Part shown: piece by piece, positions 1-12,405 of the stretch | Layout of the letters: every line of letters starts with the position of its first letter | Numbering within the stretch: the first letter of the stretch is position 1 | Assembly (NCBI GenBank): GCA_973895155.1 | Contig: OZ316893.1 | Location: forward strand, 26,970,001-27,034,000 | DNA: 64,000 nucleotides | Reading direction: 5' to 3' | DNA from: Marsupella aquatica | Taxonomy: Eukaryota > Marchantiophyta | The notes under the pieces: generated by a model | What the model was told of the DNA's origin: nothing | Seen by the model: the letters and a program-made list of their open reading frames with translations, nothing else | The model's database searches: none | Program-made: the position numbers and the translations under genes

Positions 1-1030
1 TTCACATTCTGTCTCTTTGGCCGGCTGAACCACATCTGATCGCTTTCATGAGTCTGACTGAAGTGTGGGCTGGCCTCAGCTCTGGGCCTTAGACTTGCCA
101 ACCAGAGGCAAGACATTCATCTGGTAGATTATAGTAGGGGGGCTCTTCATGGGAGCTAGGGCGCTTTGCATGGAGGTGAGCAACAGTGACTACAAGTTAT
201 GCAGTGGTGTGCTCAAGACCTGCATAGTTTCTTTTCTATGTGAATATGCAGAACAGTGTTGGAGGCTCTGTGGATTTTACCTGAGGTATCTTTGTGTGTC
301 AATCGTCCAAGGACTGATGTCTCTGTTAGATGCCTCATTTGGAAAGGACTTTGTACATGTAACAATTAAAGTTCTTTGTTTTATTTCAGATTTTATGACT
401 ACTTTGGCTGGGACGGAACAATCACATGTTCCTAGTTGGGGGGCATAGAGTTTTTGACTTAGGACTATTGCTTTCTAAGACTATAGACCACCTTTTGGCT
501 CTGAGCCATAGGTCCCCTTCGGGTAGGAAGAAGATCTGCCTACTCAAAGCCAAACCTAGATCAAGAAGTAGCGTAGGAACTGGCTCAGGCATGGTTGCGG
601 CCACACCTCCTCTGACCAATGAATCAAGGGATGAGGGTGCACTTGATACTTTTCCTTTGGATCATTGGTATGGTGTTGGTGTTTATACCTTTCACTGGCT
701 TGTAGGTAGGGCTAGAGGTTTTATTATTTCTAGGTCATTCCCGAGGTTGTGTTGGCCCGGGAGAGGCCTCTCCCCCTGGGGTGTTGTTTCGTTGTGGCCT
801 TGGGGTTGGTGGCCCTGTGAGTTGCTGCTGATCACCGCTTTGTGTGCCATTGGTTGCTTGTTTGCCCTTGCCATGGGGTTTTTTGAGGCTGAAATAAATT
901 ATAAATTTAAAAACCATTTTGACAAAGATGCACTTCAAGTGTCACTATTGTCAACTTTTTGTTTCCTAGATTTCATGTCAGACAAAGAGCAAAGAACAAT
1001 ATCTTATTCGATTATTTTCTACTAAAGGGG
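1..1030. other. Non-coding, possible retroelement tail
   Basis: No recognised gene. A GT-rich stretch at about 760-890 followed by an AATAAA-type AT-rich segment (890-910) looks like the 3' end of an old retroelement transcript, but no reverse transcriptase or LTR pair is visible. The longest open frame (426-1025, plus strand) has no family resemblance that I recognise and is treated as chance. Confidence 0.3.
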
Positions 1031-2760
1031 ATGAGACATTGGATGGAAATAGCCTGGTTGCCATCACGCCTCACGGTTGCCCCAAGAGACAAGTGTAGTT
1101 AAGATCATTAGGAGCCTAAATCTGACGGGTGTCCACTGTGTCTAGAGACTAGCTACTTTAGGTAGCCTAGAGTCTATATTACATGAGGTTCAGTGCACTT
1201 AAACCCTTCCCATTCAGGGATCTTTTAATTATAATTGTCTCTCCCTAATGAAATATTATATTATATTATATATGTATCTTATCTTACTCTGTATAGTTTG
1301 CAATCCCATCAATAGGCTGGCACCAATTAGCATACTATCACACCAATCTAGGTAGTATTGTAGTATATTGTACTATCTATATTCATATGTTTAGTATGTG
1401 TGCTATATAAGCCAATAAGGATCTGTTAGGTTTGTGTGGGATAGTAGTTCTCCCTTGTGAGGCATCAAAAGGTTATCTTTCGATGTTGAGCCGTGGAGAG
1501 GGGAGCTGGTGTTGTGGCTATGGTGGCTGAGAACTCCTTTTGTGTAGTGTGGATTTCTTGAGTGCAAGGTGCGTTGGCTTGACATATGTATGTGATCCGA
1601 TTGGACGGGATTGAGTACGTGTTGTTGGAGTCAATTGGTGTTCGTATCTATTGAAGATTATTGTGGGTTTTGGACATGTTCTCCATTCTCTTATGTATGT
1701 GTGATGTATTGTGTTTAGTTATGGATGTATGTGACAAACAATGTATGTTGTGTAGTGATGTATATGCACATGACAATACTAACTAGATTGTTTATAGGAT
1801 ACTTTCTTGAGCATCTACTCACATACTAAAAAAAATATGTTATCCTAATGTTTTTCACTTTTGTCTATATACAAAATATCAAATGAGCAGGACTTGAGTG
1901 TGTCCATTTGATTACAATGGGTATTATCAAGACCGTTCAATCAAACAATTAGCCCTCCCGACCCTTGACTAAAGACCAACTTTCATTCCCAATGCCCTAA
2001 CTGATACCCAACCCTCTTGATGTGGACGAGGATGTGGGCGCCTAAAATGGGTTTCGCCTTGACTCCCCGACTAACAACCAACTTGCACTCCCTGTGCCCT
2101 GACTGACGACCACCCCAACGTCTGAAACATATATGGTTGAGGGCGCTGGCTGTCCCCTCGGCTGTCCCATTATGAGATATATTGTTGACCATATATGGTC
2201 GACATGTGTATGCCGTAAATTGTATATGGGAGGCAATATGCACCACTATGGGATGAGCAAGTGCCCCTTACTTTACATTAAGGACATCTAGGCAAAGTAA
2301 ACACTGACTTACACATTGACTAATGCCTGGATGCAAGATTCAAATGTATCTTTGTGCTCCATGCTCGCGTATGAAGTATAGTCAACATTACGAGGCAACC
2401 AGAAGTGTTGTCGTGGCAGTAGCTTAAAGGCCCAAAGGGTGAAGAATCACCTAGACGTCCTTAACTGGTGCCCTCTAGGGCACTCCTTGCTTTCCAGATC
2501 CTACTCTCCCTGCTGCCCTGACACGATGCCCTGATGTGGGTGCCTGATGTGTGCGCCCCTCCAATGCCCTCCAGTAATGGCCCTTCTCACCCTCCTGACC
2601 CAATGAGGCCCCCAATGAGACCTGACATCCCTTCCTGGATCATGCCAACCATAGCCCCTTGCCTTCCTGAAGATGTCACCCTGACACCCTCTTGGCCCTC
2701 ATTGATTCCTCACCCTAACACAATCCTGTCCTGAAAACTTGGACAGAGGTGAGCATACTT
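1031..2760. other. Non-coding AT-rich then C-rich spacer
   Basis: The first part (1200-1900) is AT-rich with TATTATA-type runs. From about 1950 to 2740 the plus strand becomes C-rich with repeated words of the kind TGCCCTGACTGA and CTAACAACCAACTTGCA, giving proline-rich but meaningless translations. I see no gene. Decayed repeat DNA is the most likely content. Confidence 0.4.
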
Positions 2761-4260
2761 GCCATGATGACGAGCAGTTTTTGAGGGCCCTCTTACATAA
2801 TTCAGTACAATACTGAATTTCTCAAAACCTCTGACAACATTGAAAAACATAGCAAAACATCAAAATCAAAGAAATGGTTTGCCGATGGGCCTAATGGTGC
2901 TTGCCACAATCATAGTCTCCAAATGATTGTTTAGCTGGGTTTGTCATCTCAACCTGAAGAGTCGACATTAACTATGGTCAACCAGGTATGATCAATGATT
3001 GTAATTATATGCTTGCATTGAGTGAATCATGTGGTTTGTTTGTTTTGGTTAAAATTTGTCACTCAGTGTACATTTAGTGCCACATCTTTTCTTTCATCAA
3101 CATCTCTTTTGCTCACCTCAACATTTATTTTTCTCCTCAACATGTTTCCCCACATGTTTCTTTCACCTTGGTGTCTTTCATGCAATGCACAGGCATCGGG
3201 CTAGTCCAATGTAATTGAACATTTTCTTCAGTGTCACTTTACTTAATTATGGGACTAAAACAAGGCCCTTAAGCCCTTGTAAATGGAAATTTGCTTGGGA
3301 AAGTACAGGTGGATGCTACCTGGTGCATGCTCTACACTCTTTTCTTTTTGGGCCCTTCTAAATGAGGTCACTCTGTTGTCTCCTTTGTTTTATGTTCCTT
3401 CAATAAATTTATCATTCCATGAAAAAAATTCCATGGAAACTCCACTCATTGGATTTTCCAGATTGATGGATCTCTTGAGCCCTTGCTAGCTAGCACAGGC
3501 AACAATGGATGACAATTGGCAACAATTAGGAGGCGAGGCATGAGCTGTCAAATCTTCTAGATCAATTGAACTTGGGCACATAATTGTTCTCCAACAGTTC
3601 TTTAAGTTTGTGAAATACTATGTTTGAGTTCTCTTAGTTCTATTTTTCTATGAGGGTGCAAAAACCTTACAATTTGTGTGGCTAGAGCATGCCAAACACA
3701 AAGATTTGTTAGTTTTAGATTCTAGGTACCTATTTAAGGGGTTTTGGCCATAGTCTTGTTGAGTTTGGGTTGAGATCTTTTGTTTGGCACTGTACAACTT
3801 TTGGGCAAAGTGGATCTGACCAATCAGGTGAAAGAGTCCAGAAACACAGTGACTCCCCCCTACAGGTCCTGTGTGCTAGTCACCCTCATTTGCCAAACTG
3901 GTTGCGTAACCTCTATGCCGATGAAGCTCGTTCCTTCTCTTTGGACTTTCTGCCCCATAGTGCAACTTCTGCCCCTGCTCCTTACCCACGCCTTACCCTT
4001 ACCTTTATCGTGTGCGGCTCCTCCCTACTCCTGGTTCCTGCCTTCTCCTTTTGACTCTCCTCCCTATCTGTGCAACTTCCACCTCTCCTCCCTACCCATG
4101 ACTATTGACATTCCTCTATATCCATGCCTGTAAGTAACAATGGGAAGCCTACAGAATGGTGTACAATCCGTCAATTGAACCCTGGAGCCCTTCAGCTGGG
4201 CTTCTCTATTTCTTTCAATAAAAGTTATTCTGACATAAAATCCTAAGAAACCAAGCATTA
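2761..4260. other. Non-coding, possible decayed LTR retroelement
   Basis: No coding family is recognised. A TATA-like CTATTTAAGG at about 3730, a C-rich tract (3840-4110) and a polyadenylation-like CAATAAAAG near 4215 follow each other in the order expected of an LTR, but I could not find a matching partner LTR in the window. The LTR reading is inference. Confidence 0.25.
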
Positions 4261-4315
4261 CATGTTATTCAAGTTACCAGGGTGGCTTGTCTATTATTAT
4301 TGTTGTTCCGGAACC

Positions 4316-4341
4316 TTATATATATATATATATATATATAT
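4316..4341. repeat. (TA)n microsatellite
   Basis: Uninterrupted alternating TA over about 26 bases. Simple repeat, probably length-polymorphic. Confidence 0.9.
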
Positions 4342-4794
4342 TTTAGGCTGCGGAAGCCCCAAAAATGCCACAACTTGGGAAACAGGATTCCAAAGCGAGG
4401 GAAAAGGGAGAAAAGACGGATCCAAATCAACAAGTTGGGAAACGGGTTCCAGGAAAAGGGGAGAAAACAAGGGATCTAAGGACAGGAGACCCCAAGTTCT
4501 CAAATATGCCAATTCCTTGGTGCAAAATAATACCCCCTAACGTGTAAACCAAGAGCGATTCTGTGCTGGAAAAATGTTTTGCCATCTTGTGCGAGGCTGT
4601 CATTCCGGCTGGCCCACCTGACTGATGTCCCAAGGCGTCCAAGGCAGTGTAATTGTTAAGGTTTTGGGTTTTCTCTTTAATCTTCTTTAAGATTCCAAAT
4701 GCTTGGAAACTTGTTTTTCCCTTCAATCTTCTTTAATATTTCAACTGCTTGGAAACGTGTTTTTCCCTTTAATCTTCTTTAATGTTCCAAATGC
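4342..4794. other. Non-coding spacer with short duplication
   Basis: No gene. A purine-rich start (4365-4480) is followed by a tandem duplication at about 4670-4800 in which a unit ending in TTTAATCTTCTTTAA and TTCCAAATGCTTGGAA recurs about three times with small changes. Confidence 0.5.
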
Positions 4795-5330
4795 TTGGAA
4801 TCTTCTTATCTGATTTTCCTGAATTATTTCTGACCTTTAGATCCCCCTGATAAAAGATTAGCCTTAGATTCTGGCTAATGGGGCCTATGAGATGGTGAAG
4901 AACTGGCTAAAAAGACAGAGCAAAACTACACCAGCCATTTTAGCCAAAAGTGAACTAATTTATTTGGAAAGATAAGTAAACTTCCACCAAAATTTATAAA
5001 CCAGTAAAAAACAAAGTACAAATGAAACTAAAGAAAGATAGAATATAGGAAATTTTTGCCACCAAAAAGAAAAGGTGGTCCAAAGAACACTAGACCTGCT
5101 TGTTTTCTAAGTGCGAATTTTAGTAGCATTCCACCTCCCCAAAAAGTGTTGGCCACTTTTGGCTAACATTCGCTACAATTTTTCTTGTGCCATTAGCCAC
5201 TTTCCCAACTAATCATGTACCCTATTCGCCAGAATCTAATGGTCATCAGTAAATCTAGTGATATCTGACGGTCAGGATATAATCCTGAAAAACTAACAAA
5301 GAATATTCCTAGCCTCTACTCCCTCAGGGG
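4795..5330. mobile_element. Long-hairpin foldback element (MITE-like)
   Basis: The left arm (about 4795-4965) is the imperfect reverse complement of the right arm (about 5130-5320). Core words are AGATTCTGGCTAAT on the left against ATTCGCCAGAATCTAAT on the right, and TTTAGCCAAAAGTG against CACTTTTGGCTAA, with similarity across roughly 160 bases per arm and a 160-base AT-rich loop. There is no coding capacity. Related single arms recur at about 20785-20900, 25560-25690, 25700-25980, 31605-31850 and 32730-32890, so this is a dispersed non-autonomous family. Target-site duplications were not resolved. Confidence 0.65.
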
Positions 5331-5389
5331 TCCTGACATTTGCCACCTGGCTAAAAAACTAAAAAACCTTAAACCTTAAAAAATACGCT

Positions 5390-7490
5390 GCCCTAGACCT
5401 TGCAGAGGCCGGCTGGCATGCCTGATGAGAGAGTTCCTCCTGCCACAAAGGCCGAACGAATCACGAGAAACCCTAGACCATTCGGAGGGCCCGAGACAGA
5501 TCCTGCCACACGGAGACGAAGTGAAACTGGAGCAGATCCAAGCAGCGCACGAGGGCATCACCTGCGTGGAAAGGTAATTATCCCGAAGCCTAGTTTAGTC
5601 GGAGCACAGAGCTCATACGTGCAAATATCCTGCGTCAAGTACTTCACCTATCGTTGTATAACTTGTATTGTTCGCTGGTGCACGAGCGGTACCTCTCGGC
5701 GTCCTCTCTCCCTCCTCCTCCACTCGATTTTTGGGACCGCTCGTTGATTAGTCAATTCGTTCGCAACTACAGTGGGTTGAAGCATTTTGTTGAAGCTCCG
5801 AGCAATCTTAGCTCTGTTACTTTACACTCTGTGTCGTTCAAAGTCGGTCGTAACTAGCTGGAAGCTCCTTCGAAGAAATCTTAGCGCTATTCACACTGTC
5901 TCCTTTTCGTTCGCTACTACATTTGGTATGAGCATTTGGTCATAGCTCAGCATAGAAATCTTAGCTTTGCAAACACTGTGTCGGTGCACGGACAATTTTG
6001 GTGAATTTGACTTACTTAAATTTCTGCGGTGATTCCTCCTGCAGCTCACTTGAACGTCTCTGCGGCAATCGGGAATTTCCCCCCTGCGGACAAGGGCGGA
6101 GACACACTTTCGTTTAAAAGAGCCGACACTTCGCTCGGGAGTCATCAATGGATATGGCGTTGAGGGTTCCTTTGTCTTTGGTAATCAATCTTTGGCCTTC
6201 CTGTTGTGTAGCCAGAAGTATTTGTTGCTTTACAGATGAATGCCCGACTACTTCTAGCTCTTCCTGGGGAGTGAAAAGTGGAGGGAGATCGATTTTTTGA
6301 GGGAGAATGATCCTCGTGTGTGAAGGGGAACTATCGAAAATGTGTTTTGGATGAACAGTTGCAACGGGTGAGTGAGTATTTCGAGGAGAGAGTTTAAGTT
6401 GAATTATCCCATCCCAGCATCTAGTGTTTATGGTTACTCTTAGCGCATGTTCCTTTGCACTTAAGCTCCTTGAAGCTGTGCACGGAAGTGTGAATCGTCG
6501 GCGACTCTGGCCTCAGTTTTTCGTTACTTTTCTATTTTATGGGTCCTGCCCTAAGGAAACATTTATCCCCGGTGTGGACATCGTCATTGGTGGATCAGAA
6601 AACCATGATGTTTCTCAGTGCATAAAGCCTCCGAGTTCCCTCAAAAGGAAAAGATGTCACTTTGCAATTCTACTTGTTATGTATGCTCTGCGTTTTGCCT
6701 GAACTGAAATCTCGAAAATAGCATTGGAAGACTGCTTCTAATAATCGCTGAAGCAGACCCATGAATATAGAAGGCAAGGGTTTCTGGCTTGCAACTTCGC
6801 GCGATAGTTTGTTTATGAATAGTATACGGTTGTCTCTACGCAAACCTGTTATCCCTTGATTTAAGTTTAGGAGCAAAAATATTATCACCAATAGGAATGA
6901 TTAGAAAGCATTTGTTATTACCTAAGGGCTGGCGTGATAAGTGTGGCTTCCTGTAATGGTTGTGTTGAACATAAAGTGGGAAGGGTTTGAACGAATGTAT
7001 GCACCAGGTCTCTTTGGGCTCTACTTTGCAAATTATATTTAATTTATGGATTCTGTGCAGTTGAGTGGGTGTTTAAATTCTGTGTTTACGGGCGTGCATT
7101 TGTGTTCCGGACGTTAATGCTCTCATAGGTTAGAGAGCCTGTAGATAATATGTAACTCATATCTGCTTCTCGAGCTCTGGTAGACACGAAGGACTTTATT
7201 ATTGGACCAGTTTTCTACTCCGTTTCTTGAGGCCAACGATCGAGCTGAGCAGCTAATTTTGTCGAAATGCTTAGCTTTACATTAGATGGAGAAATCAATT
7301 ACGTCTTCTTGAGCGGTTAGATTGAAACGGAAGGGTTTTGTTTCTCTCAAGGAAAGTCGGTCAATTATGGTGCCGCCCATCTGTAGCAAACCTCATCGCT
7401 GATTCTCAATGCAATTCTCAGCAGTGAAATGTTGTTGGTGTCTACCTGCAGGGCAATATTGCCTCAAAGGTGTCTGTTTCAGGTTGTGTT
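5390..7490 (+). promoter_or_regulatory. Probable leader exon and 5' intron of the cyclophilin gene
   Basis: This interval is richer in GC than its surroundings and has no recognised protein. A candidate 5' exon ends at a donor-like GGAAAG/gtaatt near 5573. A good acceptor, CTGTTTCAG/G, lies at 7482, nine bases before the cyclophilin ATG at 7491. A transcribed, spliced leader is therefore likely, but the start site and any further leader exons (6100-7400) are not determined. The open frame 5400-5747 is probably incidental. Confidence 0.35.
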
Positions 7491-9515
7491 ATGGCAAGGA
7501 GCTCTGTGAGAGCAGCTCCGCCCGCTGCAATGGTTGCGGGGAAGCAGATCTCTCGGACTCTCTCGTCCAGCTTCTTCTCCAATGGCTCGCAGCAGCTGAG
7601 TGCCTCCGCCCCTGTGTCAAAGGCTATGTGGCAAAGGAGCACCGTTCGCGCTATGACTCAAGTGGGGCCCCAACTGTCTCATTGCATTTACGTTTCTTTG
7701 TTGGCTATCTGTTGTGGATTTGAGGTTCAGTTGGGAGTGTTAGCACTCAGTATGTTATGACTGAATCAGTTGTGTTCTAGAAATGTTTCTGACGAAATTC
7801 ATCAGGCACAGGAGGTGACGACACAAGCAAAGGTGACAACAAAAGTCTTCTTTGACATCGCAATAGGAGAAAAGCTAGAGGGAAGAGTTGTCTTGGGACT
7901 GTTCGGTGATGTTGTTCCTAAGACAGTTGAGAACTTCCGTGCACTTGCCACAGGTAGCTTTCATAAGCTGAGCATATCTACGCAAAATCTTACATATAAC
8001 ACGAGTCCATCGGATACAGATTATGAAACTGAAGAGTTCCAATTTCTGACTGTTTGACAACCCTCTCTCGCTTGTTTTTTGAGTTGGTATTAATACTTTC
8101 CTCTCATCTACTTCTTGTCTTTTATCTCTCTTTTGGACGTTTTCAAATAGGTATTAAGTTAGGTGTTGACAGCTTCTGTTTTTTTCTTCAGGGGAGAAGG
8201 GTTTTGGCTTTAAGGGCAGCTCTTTCCATCGTGTTATCAAGGAGTTCATGATCCAGGGAGGAGATTTCACCAGTGGCGATGTAAGTCCCTCCCAACAAAC
8301 TCGTGTTATCATACACTTTTCACCTAAACATTATAACATGCAATCCCATTCTTTTTTCCTCATGGTCTGTTCACAAAATCTCATTCTGGCGGGAGCCTCC
8401 CTGGCGGTTAAGATGCCACGGTGCACCTTTTCTGCTGCCAACCCGTCACTCTCCTGGCAGCTCGCACACTCCTTGAATTTCAGGCAGACTCCCTTTCCTG
8501 AGCGTCGACATAATCTCACTTATGTTCGAAAACACTTCCGCTCAACATCTCTTACTATCGACTATACTGTGCAACGCACGAGCTTATAACTATGGAAATA
8601 TAATTACGCGTTATTATAATATTAAGATGATCATCATTGACAAAGTGACTTTGCATCGAGCTAGACGCGTGAGAGATCATTGGCGAAATATCCGTCATAG
8701 CGGGTTATCGTAGTGTCAAATATACGGTTCTAGTCTGTATCCTAATTAAAGTTTTATTACCTGCAGCAAAGAATTTGTGATGAAGTTACTGGACTGTACC
8801 TCAAATTGTGTGAAATATTGATTCAGTTTCGTTATTCCTTATCCGGGTCTACAATGCTGTGGGTTTCATATAGGGCACCGGCGGAAAGAGTATCTATGGG
8901 GAAAAATTCCCGGATGAGAACTTCCAGTGTGAGTTCCACAGAGTAATTGTCAAGTCACTGTGAATGAAGTAAAGTGCTATCATAATCGAAGAACACGCTT
9001 TGGTGCTTGTCCCTATTGTATTTGGCAGAAACGATGTGTAGCATTGTATCGAGGTAACAGCTTCGACAAGATGATGATGATGGTTATCTTTTATTTCTGA
9101 TGGGATGGTAATTTTTTGCAGTGACACACACTGGGCCAGGAATCCTAAGCATGGCCAATGCAGGCCCTAACACTAATGGAAGCCAGTTTTTTGTCTGCAC
9201 TGTCAAGGTAATGTTGGATGGTTACATCTTATTGGTATTAGGGTGCCGGTCCTGCTTAGATCTAGGAGACATTTGTTTTAGTCATATAGCAGGGTTGGGC
9301 AGACACAAACGAAAAGCTCTGCTATGTAACGTTCCAGTTTCTCACTCGTTGTCTTTGACATGCAGACACCATGGTTAGACAGGCGCCATGTGGTTTTTGG
9401 ACAGGTCATTGAGGGCATGGATGTTGTGTACGCAATTGAGGCCTCCGAAACGGACAGGAGGGACAGGCCGAAGAAGGGAGCTAAGATCATTGACAGTGGT
9501 GAATTGAAGGATTGA
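7491..9515 (+). CDS. Plastid peptidyl-prolyl cis-trans isomerase, CYP20-2-like cyclophilin
   Basis: Six exons join in one frame: 7491-7661, 7806-7953, 8192-8280, 8874-8928, 9122-9207 and 9366-9515, all with GT-AG borders, giving 232 aa. Residues 1 to about 60 are rich in Ser/Ala/Arg and lack acidic residues, as in a plastid transit peptide. The cyclophilin domain runs from about 66 to 230 and keeps the catalytic set R120, F125, Q128, F178, W186 and H191 ([21 protein letters not shown]-x4-H). It lacks the seven-residue loop of cytosolic and ER plant cyclophilins, and its tail ([11 protein letters not shown]) resembles CYP20-2/PNSL5, which in flowering plants is in the thylakoid lumen and associated with the NDH complex. 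No clear lumenal twin-arginine or hydrophobic second signal is seen, so stromal location is possible. The start is chosen because it is the first ATG after the leader acceptor; the open frame before it starts with GTG. Confidence 0.93.
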
Positions 9516-10580
9516 GAGCAAGCTTCTTATCAATTGAGAACTATGACTCCTATGAGTGTAGGACTGTAGAGAAGGAGCGTAGGAGTTAAGATACAATGGT
9601 GGCGTAGTAAGTGGACCGAGTGTTCGGCAGACAACCTCAAAAGGATCCGCTTTGACCTCATTCGAACATCGGCTATTTTGATGTGTTGCGATTATGGTTG
9701 TCCCGATCGGCCTACAATTCATTCTCTTCCCAACAAGCATGTCTCTTCCTCTTGTGGGAGCTGAGTGCCTTTAATCGAATAAGGACCTTCACTGAAAATC
9801 TGGTGGAGTGGCTTCAATATCCATCCTAATAATTTGTGAGGAAACCAAGCCAGCTCTTCGTTCTCCGTAACACGATCCAGGAAGAAATTTGGGAACCTTG
9901 GGTGGAAGTAAGTATAACTTAAGTTGAACACAAACAGGTCTCGCCAGAGGGAGTCTTCATCGGCAGGAGTTGACATTGGTACAGCAGCAGCGAGAACATT
10001 TTCTTTAACTTCAATCTTTGGAGAAATTTTGGAAACACTACTTTAATTTAGAGACCTCAACGAAAAAAGTAATAGGTATTTCAAGAGCAGTCCGAATGGA
10101 CTAGTGCTAATGACTGCATAGTGGATCCTGGAGTTGTTGGCAGTCGGGGTTTAAGGTCGCATTGTCATCTGCGTGACCGTGACGCTGTCTGGAAACTGAC
10201 AGCCAAATAGGGTATCTGTAAGCAAAATATGATAAGTAGCGAATCACACTCTGCACGTAAATCCCAACGCTGACTTGGAAAAAGAATCTCAATCAGTTCT
10301 ATTCGTCAGTATCGTATGAAATCTCTGTTTTAACCAACGTGAATATCCCTTGACTTTTGAGGACTGAAATTGTCACACTATTGATCACGAGTATGGATGA
10401 AATCTCGCTTTCAACCAAAAGAAGTCTACTTTGACGTGGATAACATTCCAAGGAGTTGAAACGTTGAAACAATTTTTCCAATGCCGCAACTGAAGCACAC
10501 ATTCCCAAAGAACTCGTTAGTGTACTCATGCCTTGTTACAGGAGCATTGTGGGCTACAGTTTTCCCTGAGAATCACGGCT
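9516..10580. other. 3' flank of cyclophilin gene and spacer
   Basis: The 3' untranslated region must begin at 9516; no canonical poly(A) signal is obvious. From about 9700 to 10560 I see no gene, RNA or clear repeat. The minus-strand open frames here lack family features. Confidence 0.4.
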
Positions 10581-11020
10581 TTTCCTTAAGTTTTGCGGGG
10601 CTATTAATGCTCACACTAGTGGGTAAAAGAAATTTAGTACATTTATGTTCTTGAGAGTTTTTGAATTCTTGCCATTTTGGTATTAGTTTTAGTTTCATGT
10701 TATCACTCTTGATTCTTCAACTTCAAGACAAATACCTTGGGTTAAATGTGCAACGTATTAATGCTCTCCCATTTTCCTGGGGCTCCCTACACTGCCTGTC
10801 TCACTCTCCAATGCTGCTGCCCGCCCCAACCAAGGTTGCCAATTCAAAACATTAACCTAGATTCTACCATTTTGTCAACGGCTTTGGCCTGATCAATTTT
10901 GTGCCATCAACTTCGGGTCATGCCTATTTAGTAATAGAGTCTAAGTGTTCAGACAAAGCCTAGTACTTTGAGGGAGAGTCATGATTAAAGATAGAGTCTT
11001 GGTTTACATTTGTCAAACTT

Positions 11021-11100
11021 GGGCCGGAGTGGGCGACAGCATAATTGGGGACCTGGGCCGGAGTGGGCGACAGCATAATTGGGGACCTGGGCTAGAGCAA
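11021..11100 (+). repeat. 34-bp tandem repeat, about 2.4 copies
   Basis: Copies start at 11021 and 11055 (GGGCCGGAGTGGGCGACAGC...) and are identical over the 34-base unit. A third, decayed partial copy begins at 11089. Confidence 0.9.
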
Positions 11101-11385
11101 GCGACATCAAGTGAAGGGTACTTAGAGCATACACCTGAAGTCTTTGGCACAAAGTTGATCTGGCTGGTGCAGGCAACAAAGTGGTAGAGTCTTGGTTTAT
11201 GTTTTGGAAACTCAGGTCGGAGCAGGCAGCAGCATCAGGGACTGAGACGGGTAGTGTATGGAACCCCAGGAGCATTACCACGTTGTAGATCTAATACATT
11301 AACACATTGTAGATCTAAGACAAACCATATTAGTTTTCCCAGACATGACTTCTGTCCAAGTTTTGAGGGACTATTAATGCCCATA

Positions 11386-11443
11386 TGGGTGGGTAACAGA
11401 GAATGAATACAATTGGGTGGGTAACAGAGAATGAATACAATTG
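11386..11443 (+). repeat. 28-bp tandem duplication
   Basis: The unit GGGTGGGTAACAGAGAATGA plus eight bases is present twice in tandem, inside the second direct repeat. The first direct repeat has no such duplication, so it arose after the two copies separated. Confidence 0.85.
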
Positions 11444-11530
11444 AATTCTTGAGAATTTTTTACTCTTGCCATTTTGGTATTACTTTCATGTTATCACTCT
11501 TGATTCTTCCACTTGAAAACAAACCCATAT

Positions 11531-12405
11531 TTAATTAAGTTGAAATGTTACTCTTGCTATGAAGCGACAATAGTGCCCCAGGACAGCCACAAAGGTACAA
11601 GAATTCTCTTTGTGAGGCATAACGAAAAATTCTAAGAGATACTTGTTTTGAAGGGATTAAGATTGGACAAGATAAGCCATTCACAGCTTATGAGAATAAC
11701 TGCTTCAACATTGTTCTTGCCCACTTGCAACGTTTGGAAATGTTTGGAAGTCACTGAGCATTTTATACATAGATGCAATGATGCACGGAACTTGAAAGTA
11801 AAGATTCAATCACCCTCTGTTCGAGGCAGGTTGCTGCACTTCACCTTGGATTATTGCTTGTCGTTTTCTGCCACTAGGGATTGGAGTACTTTTTTTATAG
11901 CATACATCTGTGTAAATAGTAATCTGAGGGCATCTCAGTCCTCAATAGTTACAGGCCCATGCCTTTGGCAGGTGCCTAATTATTATCACAGGGCCATCTG
12001 AAAGGCTGTAAAATAGTTTTCTTTTGTCCCTCCTCTGCCCCGCCCCCCACCCCCTTCTCTCACCCTCATATGGCCAATTGGTTTTGCAGTTGTAAAGGAA
12101 ACAATGCATCGACCACTAATCTTGTAATATATAACATTTTTAGTCTCTAATCATAACGCAAGAAAATATATTATTGGCCATCAATCTCAGAGTATAGAAC
12201 ACTTTAGTCTGTAAGGAGCAGGTGACTTGCAAAAGCCTTATGGTCTAAGTTAAACCACCCTCATGGAGACGCCATAGTGGTCACCCATGTTATTTCTTTT
12301 TGTGCGCACTCACGTATGCCCTTGGGAAATAACATGTTCCACACAATTTCATTCAAAAGCAATGGCTCATAATTCTATGATACGAGGACAATGCAAACAA
12401 ATTGA
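11531..12405. other. Non-coding spacer
   Basis: No gene, RNA or strong repeat is recognised. A C-rich run (12030-12070) and AT-rich DNA follow. Confidence 0.4.

Larger units (their letters stand above)
10590..11530 (+). repeat. Pair of direct repeats about 765 bp apart (TRIM-like or duplication)
   Basis: About 150 bases at 10590-10740 recur in the same orientation at 11354-11530. Both start AAGTTTTG.GGG.CTATTAATGC and share GAATTCTTGAGA-like and TCTTGCCATTTTGGTATTA words, then TTCATGTTATCACTCTTGATTCTT. Between them are short tandem units and no open frame with a recognised domain. The layout fits a small non-autonomous LTR element or a plain segmental duplication. No primer-binding site was confirmed. 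Confidence 0.5.

Noticed and set aside
426-1025. 199-aa open frame on the plus strand
   Set aside because: Longest frame in the first 5 kb, but no family motifs, odd Trp/Gly runs from GT-rich DNA and no splice context; likely chance in a retroelement tail.
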